This document shows, one piece after another, positions 25,548 through 33,931 of a stretch of DNA of 39,749 nt (its first letter is position 1; each line of letters opens with the position of its first letter). A program made the translations under genes and the position numbers. The notes beneath the pieces are model-generated. The model was not told the DNA's origin, did not search any database, and saw only the letters and a program-made list of their open reading frames with translations. The DNA is from Trichodesmium sp. MAG_R03 (GTDB lineage Bacteria; Cyanobacteriota; Cyanobacteriia; Cyanobacteriales; Microcoleaceae): the NCBI GenBank assembly GCA_023356535.1, contig JAKQYF010000017.1:1-39749 (forward strand). Direction: 5' to 3'.

Positions 25548-27185
25548 TCACCAATCCTCTTTTTTAGTCCGACTTTCTGTTTTCCAATCATCATAATCAT
25601 ATACTTTTGTATCAGGCTGAGACTGATAATTTATTTCTGCTTCCTTTTCAGTTTCAACTTCTGCATCAGAAGAATAAATATTAGTCAAAGGTTCAACAAC
25701 TTTAGCGATCGCATCTTGAAGAAACAACTTAACAAACTCATCTTTTTTTATCAATTGAAACTGTTTTTGTACAACTTCTGTAATCCCACCATCTCCCCAA
25801 TCTTGATTCTGACTAAAATATGCAATAAAACTTTTCCCAGCAATTCTAGTTAAATAAGCTGCACTTACTCCTTGAATAGCCTTACCAATAATAAAAGTAG
25901 CTACATTTAATTGTAAAGCTGTAGAAATTAATTTTATTACCCCTTCAACAATACCCAAACTAGCAAGAGTTTTTGCCAAAGACATAGCTAATTCTTGCCC
26001 TCTTTCCCAATTTAATTCACAACCATAAATCTTGCCAATTTCTATTACCATTTGAGCATTAACTGCTGCAGTCGCCAACACATCCATCACTGGTATAGGT
26101 GTAGCTGCTATAACACCCGCTCCTATCCACTGAAATTTTTCAACAACCTTTTCCCCTCGTTTTCTTCTTTGACTATCAATTAAATTCCTTGCTTCTTCCC
26201 CTAAAAGTTGAGACTGCAGCAAAATATTATCAGCAATTAAATCTTCCCCTTCAAGCCGCAAAAGTGCAGCCAAACGTTCAATTAAAATGATGATATTTGG
26301 TTCTGGCTGATAAACTTCTCCTGTTTGAAGTCGAACAGAATTAGGACAAGCAGCGATCGCCACAATGTCCATTTTACTCACAACCCCAACTAACCTTTTC
26401 CTCAACCTAACTAAAATTGCTTCCCGATCTTCCTCCGTATAAAGATCAGTTTTGTTAAACACCACGAGCGATCGCTTGCCAATTTCTGCCAAACTTTTTA
26501 AAGCAATATATTCCGACTGCTGTAGATCATTATCGACTACAAACAACAAAAGATTAGCTTCTGTTGCCAAAACTTTTGCCATTTGACCTCTTTCGGTACC
26601 TGCCACCCCTGCTTCTAAAATACCCGGTGTATCAGTAATCAAAACTTCCCTTTCTAAAGCTGACAAATTTAAACCATAGGTTTCTCCTACTTTTGTCGAT
26701 CCCATTGGTGCTTCCACCTTTCCTACCATTCGTCCCATCAGAGCATTAACAATAGAAGTTTTACCAGCCGAACCCGTACCAAAAACTACAACTTTTATAT
26801 TACCTTGTGCTATACTAGATTCTATTTTTTGAGAACGACTTAATAATGCTTGTCTAGATACTTCATCTTGTATTTGAATTATTTGTTGCCTAACAGCCTT
26901 CAAAGATTCGGAAACTGCTTCAGACTTAACAACAGGCGCAGAAATTTTTGATGATCGTTGCCTTTTACTTTTGGGAATTGTGTATAGTTTCAGATAATAG
27001 ACAAGAGTAAAAAGGACAATTCCAATGAAAATAATTAACAATAGTAGTAATAAGTTGGCCACAAGTGGAGAAGCTGACCATAAGATTTGACTGTACAACC
27101 ATGATAGAGAACCAATCAGCCAAATTATCAACAATAAGATAAAACTGCAACCTAAAATTAATGTTAACAAGCGAGAAGTAGGCAT
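25548..27185 (-). CDS. Membrane-anchored Era-like GTPase with a DUF697-type C-terminal domain
   Basis: The 545-residue protein has two hydrophobic spans at about 5-30 and 42-66, a coiled stretch (85-130), then a GTPase domain. The GTPase motifs are G1 GTGSAGKTS (136-144), G3 DTPG (185-188) and G4 NKTD (244-247). The C-terminal half (about 325-500) is rich in small hydrophobic residues with WIGAGVIAATPIPVMDVLA and looks like DUF697, which occurs in membrane-associated GTPases of cyanobacteria and proteobacteria. The last 40 residues are acidic. The role is not established; a function in membrane or chloride/osmotic control would be speculation. It is the - strand neighbour of the SLC12-like gene, with a tnpB relic between them. 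Confidence 0.82.
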   Translation of the reverse strand: MPTSRLLTLILGCSFILLLIIWLIGSLSWLYSQILWSASPLVANLLLLLLIIFIGIVLFTLVYYLKLYTIPKSKRQRSSKISAPVVKSEAVSESLKAVRQQIIQIQDEVSRQALLSRSQKIESSIAQGNIKVVVFGTGSAGKTSIVNALMGRMVGKVEAPMGSTKVGETYGLNLSALEREVLITDTPGILEAGVAGTERGQMAKVLATEANLLLFVVDNDLQQSEYIALKSLAEIGKRSLVVFNKTDLYTEEDREAILVRLRKRLVGVVSKMDIVAIAACPNSVRLQTGEVYQPEPNIIILIERLAALLRLEGEDLIADNILLQSQLLGEEARNLIDSQRRKRGEKVVEKFQWIGAGVIAATPIPVMDVLATAAVNAQMVIEIGKIYGCELNWERGQELAMSLAKTLASLGIVEGVIKLISTALQLNVATFIIGKAIQGVSAAYLTRIAGKSFIAYFSQNQDWGDGGITEVVQKQFQLIKKDEFVKLFLQDAIAKVVEPLTNIYSSDAEVETEKEAEINYQSQPDTKVYDYDDWKTESRTKKEDW

Positions 27186-27189
27186 TGAC

Positions 27190-27252
27190 TCAAATCAATT
27201 TATTGACATTCTCCCGACCCTGCTGTATAATACAATGCCGGATTCCCTAACA
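27190..27252 (-). mobile_element. Right-end region of an IS200/IS605-type element
   Basis: Past the tnpB stop the - strand reads GGGAATCCGGCATTGTATTA and ends with GCAGGGTCGGGAGAATGTCA, the kind of sequence found at the right end of cyanobacterial IS200/IS605 elements. Exact end unknown. Confidence 0.5.
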
Positions 27253-27461
27253 TTACAGATAGGGACTTTCTGCTTTAATGCACGCCTTCCAGGATTTACT
27301 CCCTTCGGGTCTTACACTCACTCCACAGACTGACGCTGGGAGAACTGCCGCCAAAATATTTATACTTGCGTTCATGTCACGGTTATGCTAAGTGCCACAC
27401 TCACGATAATTTTTCTACTACATGACCACATTTAGAGCAACATTTGGAACTAGGAAAATAT
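27253..27461 (-). pseudogene. tnpB C-terminal remnant (IS200/IS605 family)
   Basis: The first part reads RYFPSSKCCSKCGHVVEKLS, the first zinc knuckle of TnpB. After a frame change and a short loss come NRDMNASINILAAVLPASVC (third RuvC-type Asp) and VRPEGSKSWKACIKAESPYL before the stop. The second zinc knuckle is damaged and everything N-terminal is absent. TnpB is the RNA-guided nuclease of these transposons. This fragment cannot be active. Confidence 0.85.
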
Positions 27462-27660
27462 CTATACAATATAGCAAATTCAATAAAATGCTAAATATTA
27501 ATTCTTGAAAATCAATTCATTTAATGTGATGTCACAAATACTTTAAAAGTTATTATGTCAAATAATTCCTTGAAATTACTGTCAAGTCAAAGTTTTCAGT
27601 CAAGTTAATCTTGCTTTTGGCTTTTAAGTTTTGACTTTTGACTTCTCTAACTTTCTCCGG

Positions 27661-29922
27661 ATGGCTATTAAAATTTTGCGTGCATCTATGAAACCATTTA
27701 AAAGTTCAAACCTACCACAAGGAACACAAGCAACCCCCAAAAGCTCTCTCGAACATATTAATGAAAAAGGTTTAGGAACATTCGGAGGTGTATATACTCC
27801 CTCAATTTTGACAATCTTGGGTGTAATTATGTACCTCCGCTTTGGATGGATAGTGGGTAATGTAGGTTTATTGGGGACTCTACTTATTGTTACTCTCTCC
27901 ACAAGTATTACCTTCCTCACCTCCTTGTCAGTTAGCGCGATCGCCACAGACAAAATAGTTAGAGGCGGAGGAGCATACTATATGATTAGCCGGTCTCTGG
28001 GTCTTGAAACAGGTGGTGCAGTCGGAATACCCCTTTATTTTGCCCAAGCTCTCTCTGTTGCCCTTTATACCATTGGTTTTGCAGAGAGCATTGTAGATAC
28101 TTTTGGGAGCTTTAACCAACTTTATGTAGCTTTAATTACCACCATAGCTGTAGCAGTATTGGCCTTGACCTCGGCAGAAATCGCTATTAAAGCCCAGTAT
28201 TTTATTCTGGCAGCGATCGCCTTATCCCTAATTTCATTTGCATTTGGACATCCTTTAGAAACAACAAGTATAGACATCTTTACAACTCTAGGCCAATCTA
28301 GAGAACCTTTTTGGACGGTTTTTGCTGTCTTTTTTCCAGCAGTAACAGGAATAATGGCAGGAGTCAGTATGTCTGGGGACTTGCGAGAACCTAAGCGTTC
28401 TATTCCTATAGGTACTCTAGCAGCAGTTGGTACAGGATATGTCATATATATGGTATTACCAATTGTCCTGGCCATACGTGCAAACCCAACTACTTTAATA
28501 GAGAACCCCTTGATTATGAAAGAAATGGCTTTTTGGGGACCAGCTATTTTATTTGGAGTTTGGGGAGCAACTCTTTCCAGCGCCATCGGTAGTATTTTGG
28601 GTGCTCCCAGAGTCTTACAAGCTTTAGCAAGAGATGGAGTTTTACCCCGTTGGTTGTCTTTTCTCGGTAATGGTAGTAAACCTAATGACGAACCTCGAAT
28701 TGGTACAGCAGTAACTTTAGGAGTCGCTACTGCCACAGTCTGCATAGGCGACTTAAATATTATTGCCCCAGTGCTGACCATGTTCTTTTTAACAACATAT
28801 ATGGTGTTGAATGTCTCAGCAGGTATAGAAGGCTTCTTGCAAAGTCCCTCTTTTCGTCCCACATTTAAAGTCCATTGGTCATTATCAATGCTGGGTGCCC
28901 TGGGTTGTTTAGTAGTAATGTTTTTGATTAATGCTGTAGCTACAGTTATTGCTGCTGTAATAGTGCTCGCCATATTTATATGGCTACAAAGACGGGAATT
29001 AGAGACCACTTGGGGAGATGCCAGGCGAGGAATATGGATGGCCTTAGTACGTGAAGGAATTTTGCAAATTGGTGAAGAAGATACTAAAAATTGGCGTCCT
29101 CATATTTTGGTTTTGTCTGGAGTACCGAAAAAACGTTGGCTATTAATTCAGTTTGCAGATCGCCTAACCCATAACCGAGGGATCATGACGGTTTGCAGTG
29201 TTTTGCCCAGTTCATCTCGCGATGTTTCTCAGCAGAGTAATATGCAAGAAACTATTCGTGAGTATGTTGAAAAACGTGGGGTGCAGGTCTTGGTAAGAGT
29301 TGTAACAGCTACAGACTTTTTTGATGGAGCAAAACTATTGATAGAAACTTATGGTATTGGACCACTAACACCGAATACAGTGGTACTTGGAGATAGTCAA
29401 GAACCTTCTCGTCGTGATCGCTATTGCCAGTTAGTTGCTCACATTCATAAAGCCAAAAAAAATGTAGTAATTTTCCGAGAAGATAACAATCACGGCTTTG
29501 GTCAATATCGTCGAATTGATGTTTGGTGGGGCGGTTTGCAAAATAATGGTGGCTTAATGTTACTTTTGGCCTATTTGTTGCGTACAGATATTGATTGGCG
29601 AAATGCTGAAATAAACTTGAAACTAGTAGTGCCTGAACAAACTGCAGTTCAACCAACCCAAGCAAATGTTGATAATCTAATTCAAAGTTTACGCATTGGT
29701 GCAAGTTCTCAAATTTTGGTCTCTCAAGGTCGCTCTTTTTATCATATTTTGCATGAGTCTTCCCAGAATGTTGACCTAATTTTTCTTGGTATTCGGACTC
29801 CAGGGGAGGATTTTACCGAGTATTATCAAGATTTACAGTCTAAAACTCTTGGTCTTCCTAGTACAGTTTTTGTTTTGGCAGCTCCAGGTTTTTCTTATGG
29901 TGAAGTTCTCAGTGATCGATAA
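27661..29922 (+). CDS. SLC12-type cation-chloride cotransporter homologue
   Basis: The protein is 753 residues from this ATG; 27688 is an alternative. It begins GTFGGVYTPSILTILGVIMY then LRFGWIVGNVG, which is the first transmembrane signature of the Na-K-Cl/K-Cl cotransporter family (APC superfamily). About twelve membrane spans reach residue 450, with GGGAYYMISRSLG and GVSMSGDLREPKRSIPIGT as further family motifs. A soluble C-terminal domain (about 480-753) starting RPHILVLSGVPKKRW is also found in SLC12 proteins. It would move K+ and/or Na+ with Cl- across the membrane, plausible in a halophilic or marine cell. An in-frame TTG at 27631 exists, but it lies in the dispersed TTTTGACTTTTGACTT tract, so I prefer the ATG. 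Confidence 0.88.
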   Translation: MAIKILRASMKPFKSSNLPQGTQATPKSSLEHINEKGLGTFGGVYTPSILTILGVIMYLRFGWIVGNVGLLGTLLIVTLSTSITFLTSLSVSAIATDKIVRGGGAYYMISRSLGLETGGAVGIPLYFAQALSVALYTIGFAESIVDTFGSFNQLYVALITTIAVAVLALTSAEIAIKAQYFILAAIALSLISFAFGHPLETTSIDIFTTLGQSREPFWTVFAVFFPAVTGIMAGVSMSGDLREPKRSIPIGTLAAVGTGYVIYMVLPIVLAIRANPTTLIENPLIMKEMAFWGPAILFGVWGATLSSAIGSILGAPRVLQALARDGVLPRWLSFLGNGSKPNDEPRIGTAVTLGVATATVCIGDLNIIAPVLTMFFLTTYMVLNVSAGIEGFLQSPSFRPTFKVHWSLSMLGALGCLVVMFLINAVATVIAAVIVLAIFIWLQRRELETTWGDARRGIWMALVREGILQIGEEDTKNWRPHILVLSGVPKKRWLLIQFADRLTHNRGIMTVCSVLPSSSRDVSQQSNMQETIREYVEKRGVQVLVRVVTATDFFDGAKLLIETYGIGPLTPNTVVLGDSQEPSRRDRYCQLVAHIHKAKKNVVIFREDNNHGFGQYRRIDVWWGGLQNNGGLMLLLAYLLRTDIDWRNAEINLKLVVPEQTAVQPTQANVDNLIQSLRIGASSQILVSQGRSFYHILHESSQNVDLIFLGIRTPGEDFTEYYQDLQSKTLGLPSTVFVLAAPGFSYGEVLSDR

Positions 29923-30548
29923 TTGAGGCTGGCTCAATAAATATAGAATCCTAATGATACATCAGTTTAATATCAAATCCGGTTGAATACTTATTATATA
30001 GTTGGCGGAGATAGGGTTCTTTCACAGGGGTAGGTTTTTTACAAATCAGTAACTTATAATGCAAGTGGGCAAAAAATGCGCTTTTTTTGTCAAAGCTCAG
30101 AAAGGTTTGAGGTTATTTCTAGCAGGATTACGATTTCGACATCAAAAACTCTGTAGCAGTAATCAGTTTCAATAAAAAATTATGGAGATGTGAGTCAATG
30201 GTGTGGCTGAAAAATCAACGACTATAGCAAAGTGCACTGGTATGTTTTCATACTAAAAGTTGCTACTAATGTGGTACATCTCACATTCCGCACTTCTTAA
30301 CATTAAATTGATAAGTTTTATTAAAATATCACCCCAAATACTCTCCCTGAAAGCCTTATAACTATAGATATCGATTTTCACTGTTATAAAGAATTGTAAC
30401 TAATTTTCTCATCACAAATGAGTTATTAATAAATAATCAGGACTTACGGCAAGACACTATATATAGCGCATGACAACTTCGACGAACTTCACTATGGTTT
30501 CATGGGATCGCCTAACTATTTTTATTCAAAAACCTTTAGTTTTTCAAG
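29923..30548. other. Gap with transposon end fragments
   Basis: No gene seen. It contains an IS630-type half end (about 29966, ATCAAATCCGGTTGAATAC), a 22-base sequence shared with 35115-35136 in reverse (30021-30042), ACATTCCGCACTTC (about 30284) and a truncated MITE end (30439-30475). Confidence 0.6.
30439..30475 (+). mobile_element. Truncated end of the 90-bp MITE family
   Basis: CAGGACTTACGGCAAGACAC then TATATATAGCGC resembles the right end of the 90-bp element read in reverse (CAGGACTTACGCAAGACCGC, TATATATGG). No matching second end is present nearby. Confidence 0.55.
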
Positions 30549-31274
30549 TCAAATAACCTTCATTTTAATTGAAGGATGTTTCAAGTCGTCAGTTAGATAT
30601 TTTGATAATAATCCGTGCTTAACTTGATAAATACTTTTGTCTATTTTAGAAGCAAATCTTTTTAAAAAGTTCCACACTAATATTGCACAAGCAATATCAT
30701 TCTTTTGAATTACTCGCAGACGACACTGACACGCGTCCTAAACCTGTCAATTGCTTAAATAAGAGCGTGAAATTCTTCAATTTTCCATCGAGTTTGAATC
30801 TCAAACTCTACCTCATCTCTTGATGATTGATTTAGGTCATTAGTAATAATATATTCTGTTCTGTTGGCAGACACAGTAGCCCAAAATATTTTTACTTTTT
30901 TGTCTCGTGGAAAGCCTTTAATTTTGATTCTTTTTCCCGATAATTTTTCAGTCTCAGTCCAATTTAAGTCTTGAACTTTTTTGTATTTTTCTACACCGCC
31001 TGTATCATCAACTAAGCGATGATTTTTTAAAGGACAATAATAAATTTTTCCTAGATTATCTATTAATGCCATTAATCTTTGTGTTGCATACCAACTATCC
31101 ATTAATACTGTTTTAAATGGTATTTTCTTATTATTCATGCCATTAAGTATTATTTCTTCAACATGATCTATTTTTGTTTTCTTGTCAGTATCTGGGTCAT
31201 AAATCCTATAATATATAATCCATAATTGTTCATTTTGAGGATTAAAATATATACAATTAACTATTCCTCTGCCA

Positions 31275-31301
31275 CGTTAGCGCAGCTGTGCGGAACGCAA
31301 A
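31275..31301. repeat. Small GC-rich palindromic repeat inserted in the transposase pseudogene
   Basis: TTAGCGCAGCTGTGCGGAAC contains the palindrome GCGCAGCTGTGC. It splits the expected reading HQVV...GRGIVNCIYFNP with a net frame change of about 23-26 bases. Confidence 0.7.
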
Positions 31302-31338
31302 CAACTTGATGTTCATTACCACTATATTGTCGTCGTGT

Positions 31339-31365
31339 AAGCTTCTCTTTCAGAGGAGCTACGCT
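31339..31365. repeat. Second palindromic repeat inserted in the same pseudogene
   Basis: AGCTTCTCTTTCAGAGGAGC forms a 9-bp stem with one mismatch (AGCTTCTCT against AGAGGAGCT). It adds about nine codons in frame (SVAPLKEKL) just before TRRQYSG. Confidence 0.7.
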
Positions 31366-31840
31366 ATCAATATTATATCCATACTTTTTATTAATTACTG
31401 TGTAATCAAAAATTAAATAAGCTTCTGTATCTGAAACCAATTCTTCTTTTTCATGTGGGCCGCAAACATTTCACCATAAGTCTTCTAAATTTAAAGACTC
31501 TGTTCTTAAATAGCGATTTATTGTATCATGGCTAATATTCTCCAGATGATTTGCCAAGTTTGTTATTGTAAAATTTGTGTGAGATTTAAGTAAATATTGA
31601 CAGTAATCAACAAAATTAAAATTCATGTTTTTTGAAACTCATATAATCATGTCATTATTATCTAATAATTAAAGACTTTTAGGAAATAAATTTAATATTT
31701 TGTAACCTTGTTTGAATACACATTAAAAGTAATATCCATCCGAAAAAAACTAATTATAGTATTTACAATTTCATTTTGAAAGTACACTATATATAGCGTA
31801 CCTCTGTAAGTACTGATAATATTGATCTTGAGTTCCAGAA

Positions 31841-31916
31841 TCAAGGTTTTTCGTATAAGTCTCTTTGAAAATGTAAATATACATAAAGATATATGGAGAT
31901 ATGCGGAATGTCGGAT
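31841..31916 (+). repeat. GCGGAATGTCGG dispersed repeat, copy 2
   Basis: GGTTTTTCGTATAAGTCTCT, GAAAATGTAAATATA, AAAGAT, ATGCGGAATGTCGG: the same block order as 8963-9029 on the opposite strand, with about 12 extra bases before the last block. Confidence 0.75.
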
Positions 31917-31957
31917 ATTATGTGAAATTATTGGTAATTAATAGCAGAAATTTGTAC

Positions 31958-32051
31958 TATAGTCATTCTGATTTAGATTGAGACAAGATTTTCTTGCTGT
32001 GAAAGGGTTTTTAGCTAAAAAAGTATCCCATTCTTATTCGGAATGACTATA
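31958..32051 (+). mobile_element. TATAGTCATT-ended MITE, copy 2 (94 bp)
   Basis: It begins TATAGTCATTCTGATTTAGA and ends TTCGGAATGACTATA, giving 11-base perfect inverted ends. The body (TTGAGACAAGATTTTCTTGC) aligns with the copy at 25106-25197. TA at both tips suggests a TA-target transposase of the IS630/Tc1 kind. Confidence 0.88.
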
Positions 32052-32079
32052 CATTTAAAGATAGTAGTAATATGTAAGT

Positions 32080-32398
32080 ATGTTAGTGCTCATTGCTATA
32101 TCTACATCAGTTGAGAAATTAGAAATAAAAAGAAAATTAAAATGGGAAATATTTGAGAATTTAGAGCAGCTCAGGAAAAGGTTGACGTCTATAATTAAAG
32201 GATTAACTTCACAGATAATAGAATCTCTAGGGGGATGGGATATCATTTTAAAAGCTTTCAGGACTTACGCACCGCCACTAATGGTAGTGGCAAGATCTTG
32301 AAAACGACATTTTTTTGCACCATATATAGCGGTCTTGCGTAAGTCCTGGCTTTATTAAAGGCGGGAATTTTTACCCTAATTTACTCCTAGGTTTGACA
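32080..32398 (+). pseudogene. C-terminal remnant of an IS630-type transposase, interrupted by a MITE
   Basis: The piece reads EKLEIKRKLKWEIFENLEQL, then RLTSIIKGLTSQIIESLGGW and DIILKA, the usual C-terminal helices of one IS630 branch. At this point the 90-bp MITE is inserted (32259-32348). Removing the MITE and one GCTTT duplication rejoins the frame as ILKALLKAGIFTLIYS followed by a TAG at 32396-32398. The DDE core and N-terminus are absent. The upstream side abuts the TATAGTCATT MITE. Confidence 0.75.
32259..32348 (+). mobile_element. 90-bp MITE, copy 1, with 5-bp target duplication GCTTT
   Basis: The ends CAGGACTTACGCA and TGCGTAAGTCCTG are perfect 13-bp inverted repeats. GCTTT lies on both sides (32254-32258, 32349-32353). 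The interior holds a GCCACT/AGTGGC hairpin and ACCATATATAGCGG. It is an inverted copy of 36406-36495 and has the same length. Confidence 0.95.
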
Positions 32399-32689
32399 TC
32401 TTAATGCATAGTTTATGCCTACAGTCACCATGTTGATATCAGGCATATATTCTTAAGTTTCAGCCGGTTTTTTCGACTTTCGTAATCTACTTTCCTATTC
32501 CTTATTTTGTGACTGTAGTAATGTTCAATTGCATTTATATGACTCTTTTCTATCCATTAAGGTTCTGCAAGTTTTCCATCGCAATTCATAAATTTTTTCC
32601 TTAAGAACCTGATTAATCAGGAATTGAAACCTCTCCTGATTCTATAGAAGGATGGGTAGTTTTTATATGGTTATTTTGGTCTTTGGTAG

Positions 32690-32725
32690 TTAAGCGATCG
32701 CAACTAATTTGTGGCGATCGCTTAA
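32690..32725. repeat. HIP1-containing inverted repeat
   Basis: TTAAGCGATCGC and GCGATCGCTTAA are perfect 12-bp arms around an 12-base loop, each containing a full HIP1 octamer. On the + strand an AT-rich tract follows, so it could act as a weak terminator. Confidence 0.7.
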
Positions 32726-32930
32726 TAATTTTATACCTATTCTATTGTAACAATATTTTTTGTGACAATATTTTTTGAAATTGGTATAATGCCATGTCAG
32801 GTAGCATCATTTGTGTATAATAGAAGGGGAGAAAAATAATTGCCCCGAGAGATCGCCACTCTTCAAGCACTTGATAAATTATCAGTAGGCAACCAACGAA
32901 AACAAGTGAGACCTGTTTAGGAGCGATATT

Positions 32931-32955
32931 GCTACGCAAAGCTACCGCGAACGCT
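32931..32955. repeat. GC-rich palindromic repeat at the tail of an IS630 pseudogene
   Basis: GCTACGCAAAGCTACCGCGA followed by ACGCT belongs to the same style of small repeats as 31275-31301 and 23541-23561. It follows the rejoined IS630 reading ...INLMQQ on the - strand and ends it. Confidence 0.55.
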
Positions 32956-33019
32956 GTTGCATTAAGTTAATACATGGATCATTTACTATAGAACCCATTT
33001 GGTATCTCTAAAAATTTAG

Positions 33020-33855
33020 GCGATCGCTAACCTTTTAAGCATCAGTCGAATAAAACAAAGATTAATCTTAGCAGTAGTATTTTCCAGAGTGCGCATCAAT
33101 TTTTTTGGCCAAGCTTTTACACCTCTCCATCGAGGAATTGGTTCTTTCAATGACCCACCTGGCTTTGACACGAACTTACCCTGTTTTTCCTTCCTGTTTT
33201 TTCTCCACCTTTGATGGTTTTGGTGATAGTTTCAGCCGAATTTTGGTCTGTATCGCAGGATAGATTTTTTGTAACTCCTGTATGATTTTTTCGGGGTGGT
33301 ATCCATTATCAAGTAAAATAGTGATTTTAGGAATGTTTACAGGTTTGGACTTAAAGTAGTCAATATTGTTTGACAACATTTCAATTAATCCGTCATCATC
33401 AGAAACTAATGCTTTTGTGCAATGAGCAAAAAAAGGAAAGCCTAGACTATCTACTGCTAAGTGTCTCTTAATTCCATTAGTAGCTTTGTAGAGACAGAAT
33501 CCCTTGGACTTGACACTAGCATTACAAGTATTTTTTACTACCTGTGAATCAATGATTATTAAAGTTGTCCCGGAGCGCTTTTTTTTACCTGTTGACCTAC
33601 TTGAGAGTGCAATACATCTCTAATTTGCTCAATTACCCCTGAAGTTCGCCACTTTTTATAATGCCAAAATACTGTGGAATAAGGAGGTAAATCTTTAGGC
33701 AAATCAGACCAATTACAACCGTTCTTCAGTTGATAGAGTACACCGTCCAATATTTGTCTTTTACTCCATTTCGTGGGACAAGTTTTCTTTTTTTTTGGCA
33801 ACAATGGTTCAATCAAAACCCATTCTTCATCTGTTAAACCACTTGAATATGGCAT
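33020..33855 (-). pseudogene. IS5-type transposase, two-frame and defective
   Basis: The first frame (33559-33855) has SGLTDEEWVLIEPLLP and GVLYQLKNGCNWSDLPKDLP. It passes to the second frame over eight A's (33579-33586), where a -1 shift gives VKKKRSGTTLIIIDSQVVKN (first catalytic Asp), RHLAVDSLGFPFF (second region) and then ITILLDNGYHPEK. The shift itself is normal for some IS5 groups. However, the second frame is also broken by a TAA at 33173-33175, before VRVKARWVIERTNSSMERC (catalytic Glu), and by a further frame change at a run of A's before MRTLENTTAKINLCFIRLML. Those later lesions make it a likely pseudogene. Confidence 0.85.
33579..33586 (-). promoter_or_regulatory. Probable -1 frameshift site (A8) in the IS5-type transposase
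   Basis: Eight consecutive A's on the - strand separate the two overlapping frames. Reading through in the -1 frame joins the N-terminal domain to the DDE domain. Confidence 0.6.
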
Positions 33856-33931
33856 GTAGCCACCTATAAGTTAAATAATTGGCGATCGCTACTTATTATA
33901 CCCTTGGACGTAAAAGATACCAAATGGGTTC

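Larger units (their letters stand above)
30549..31626 (-). pseudogene. IS4/IS701-like DDE transposase, multiply frameshifted
   Basis: From the start at 31624-31626 the reading is NFNFVDYCQYLLKSHTNFTI, then RRQYSGNEHQ in another frame, then an open part (30755-31138) with FKTVLMDSWYATQRL (catalytic Asp), IYYCPLKNHRLVDD, EYIITNDLNQ and RWKIEEFH (catalytic Glu region), and finally LLSKYLTDDLKHPSIKMKVI up to the stop at 30549-30551. Frame breaks occur in at least three places, two of them at small palindromic insertions. It is inactive. A solo end of the same element lies at 25208-25405. The exact IS family is not certain. Confidence 0.85.
32399..32990. other. 592-base gap without a convincing gene
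   Basis: It contains a HIP1 inverted repeat (32690-32725) and a GC-rich palindromic repeat (32931-32955). I see no RNA gene, and no reading frame with family-like sequence. Confidence 0.5.
32991..33931 (-). mobile_element. IS5-type insertion sequence with intact ends, flanked by TATA
   Basis: GAACCCATTTGGTATCT (32991-33007) and its exact inverted match AGATACCAAATGGGTTC (33915-33931) bound 941 bp. TATA occurs on both outer sides (32987-32990, 33932-33935). Removing the element and one TATA rejoins the frame of the surrounding IS630 pseudogene. The transposase is in two frames and damaged, see below. Confidence 0.9.

Noticed and set aside
27631..27660. TTG start that would extend the SLC12-like protein by 10 residues
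   Set aside because: Those codons lie in a dispersed TTTTGACTTTTGACTT tract; the ATG at 27661 is more plausible.
28122..29009. Long open frame (295 codons) on the - strand inside the SLC12-like gene
   Set aside because: It mirrors a strongly coding membrane gene; the frame is a by-product of its codon use.
32610..32650. AGGAATTGAAACCTCTCCTG, ending like a cyanobacterial CRISPR repeat (ATTGAAAC)
   Set aside because: It occurs once, with no second unit or cas gene in the window, so it is not an array.
32742..32939. 65-codon open frame on the - strand
   Set aside because: No family resemblance or ribosome binding site, and it lies in a gap with repeats at its 5' end.
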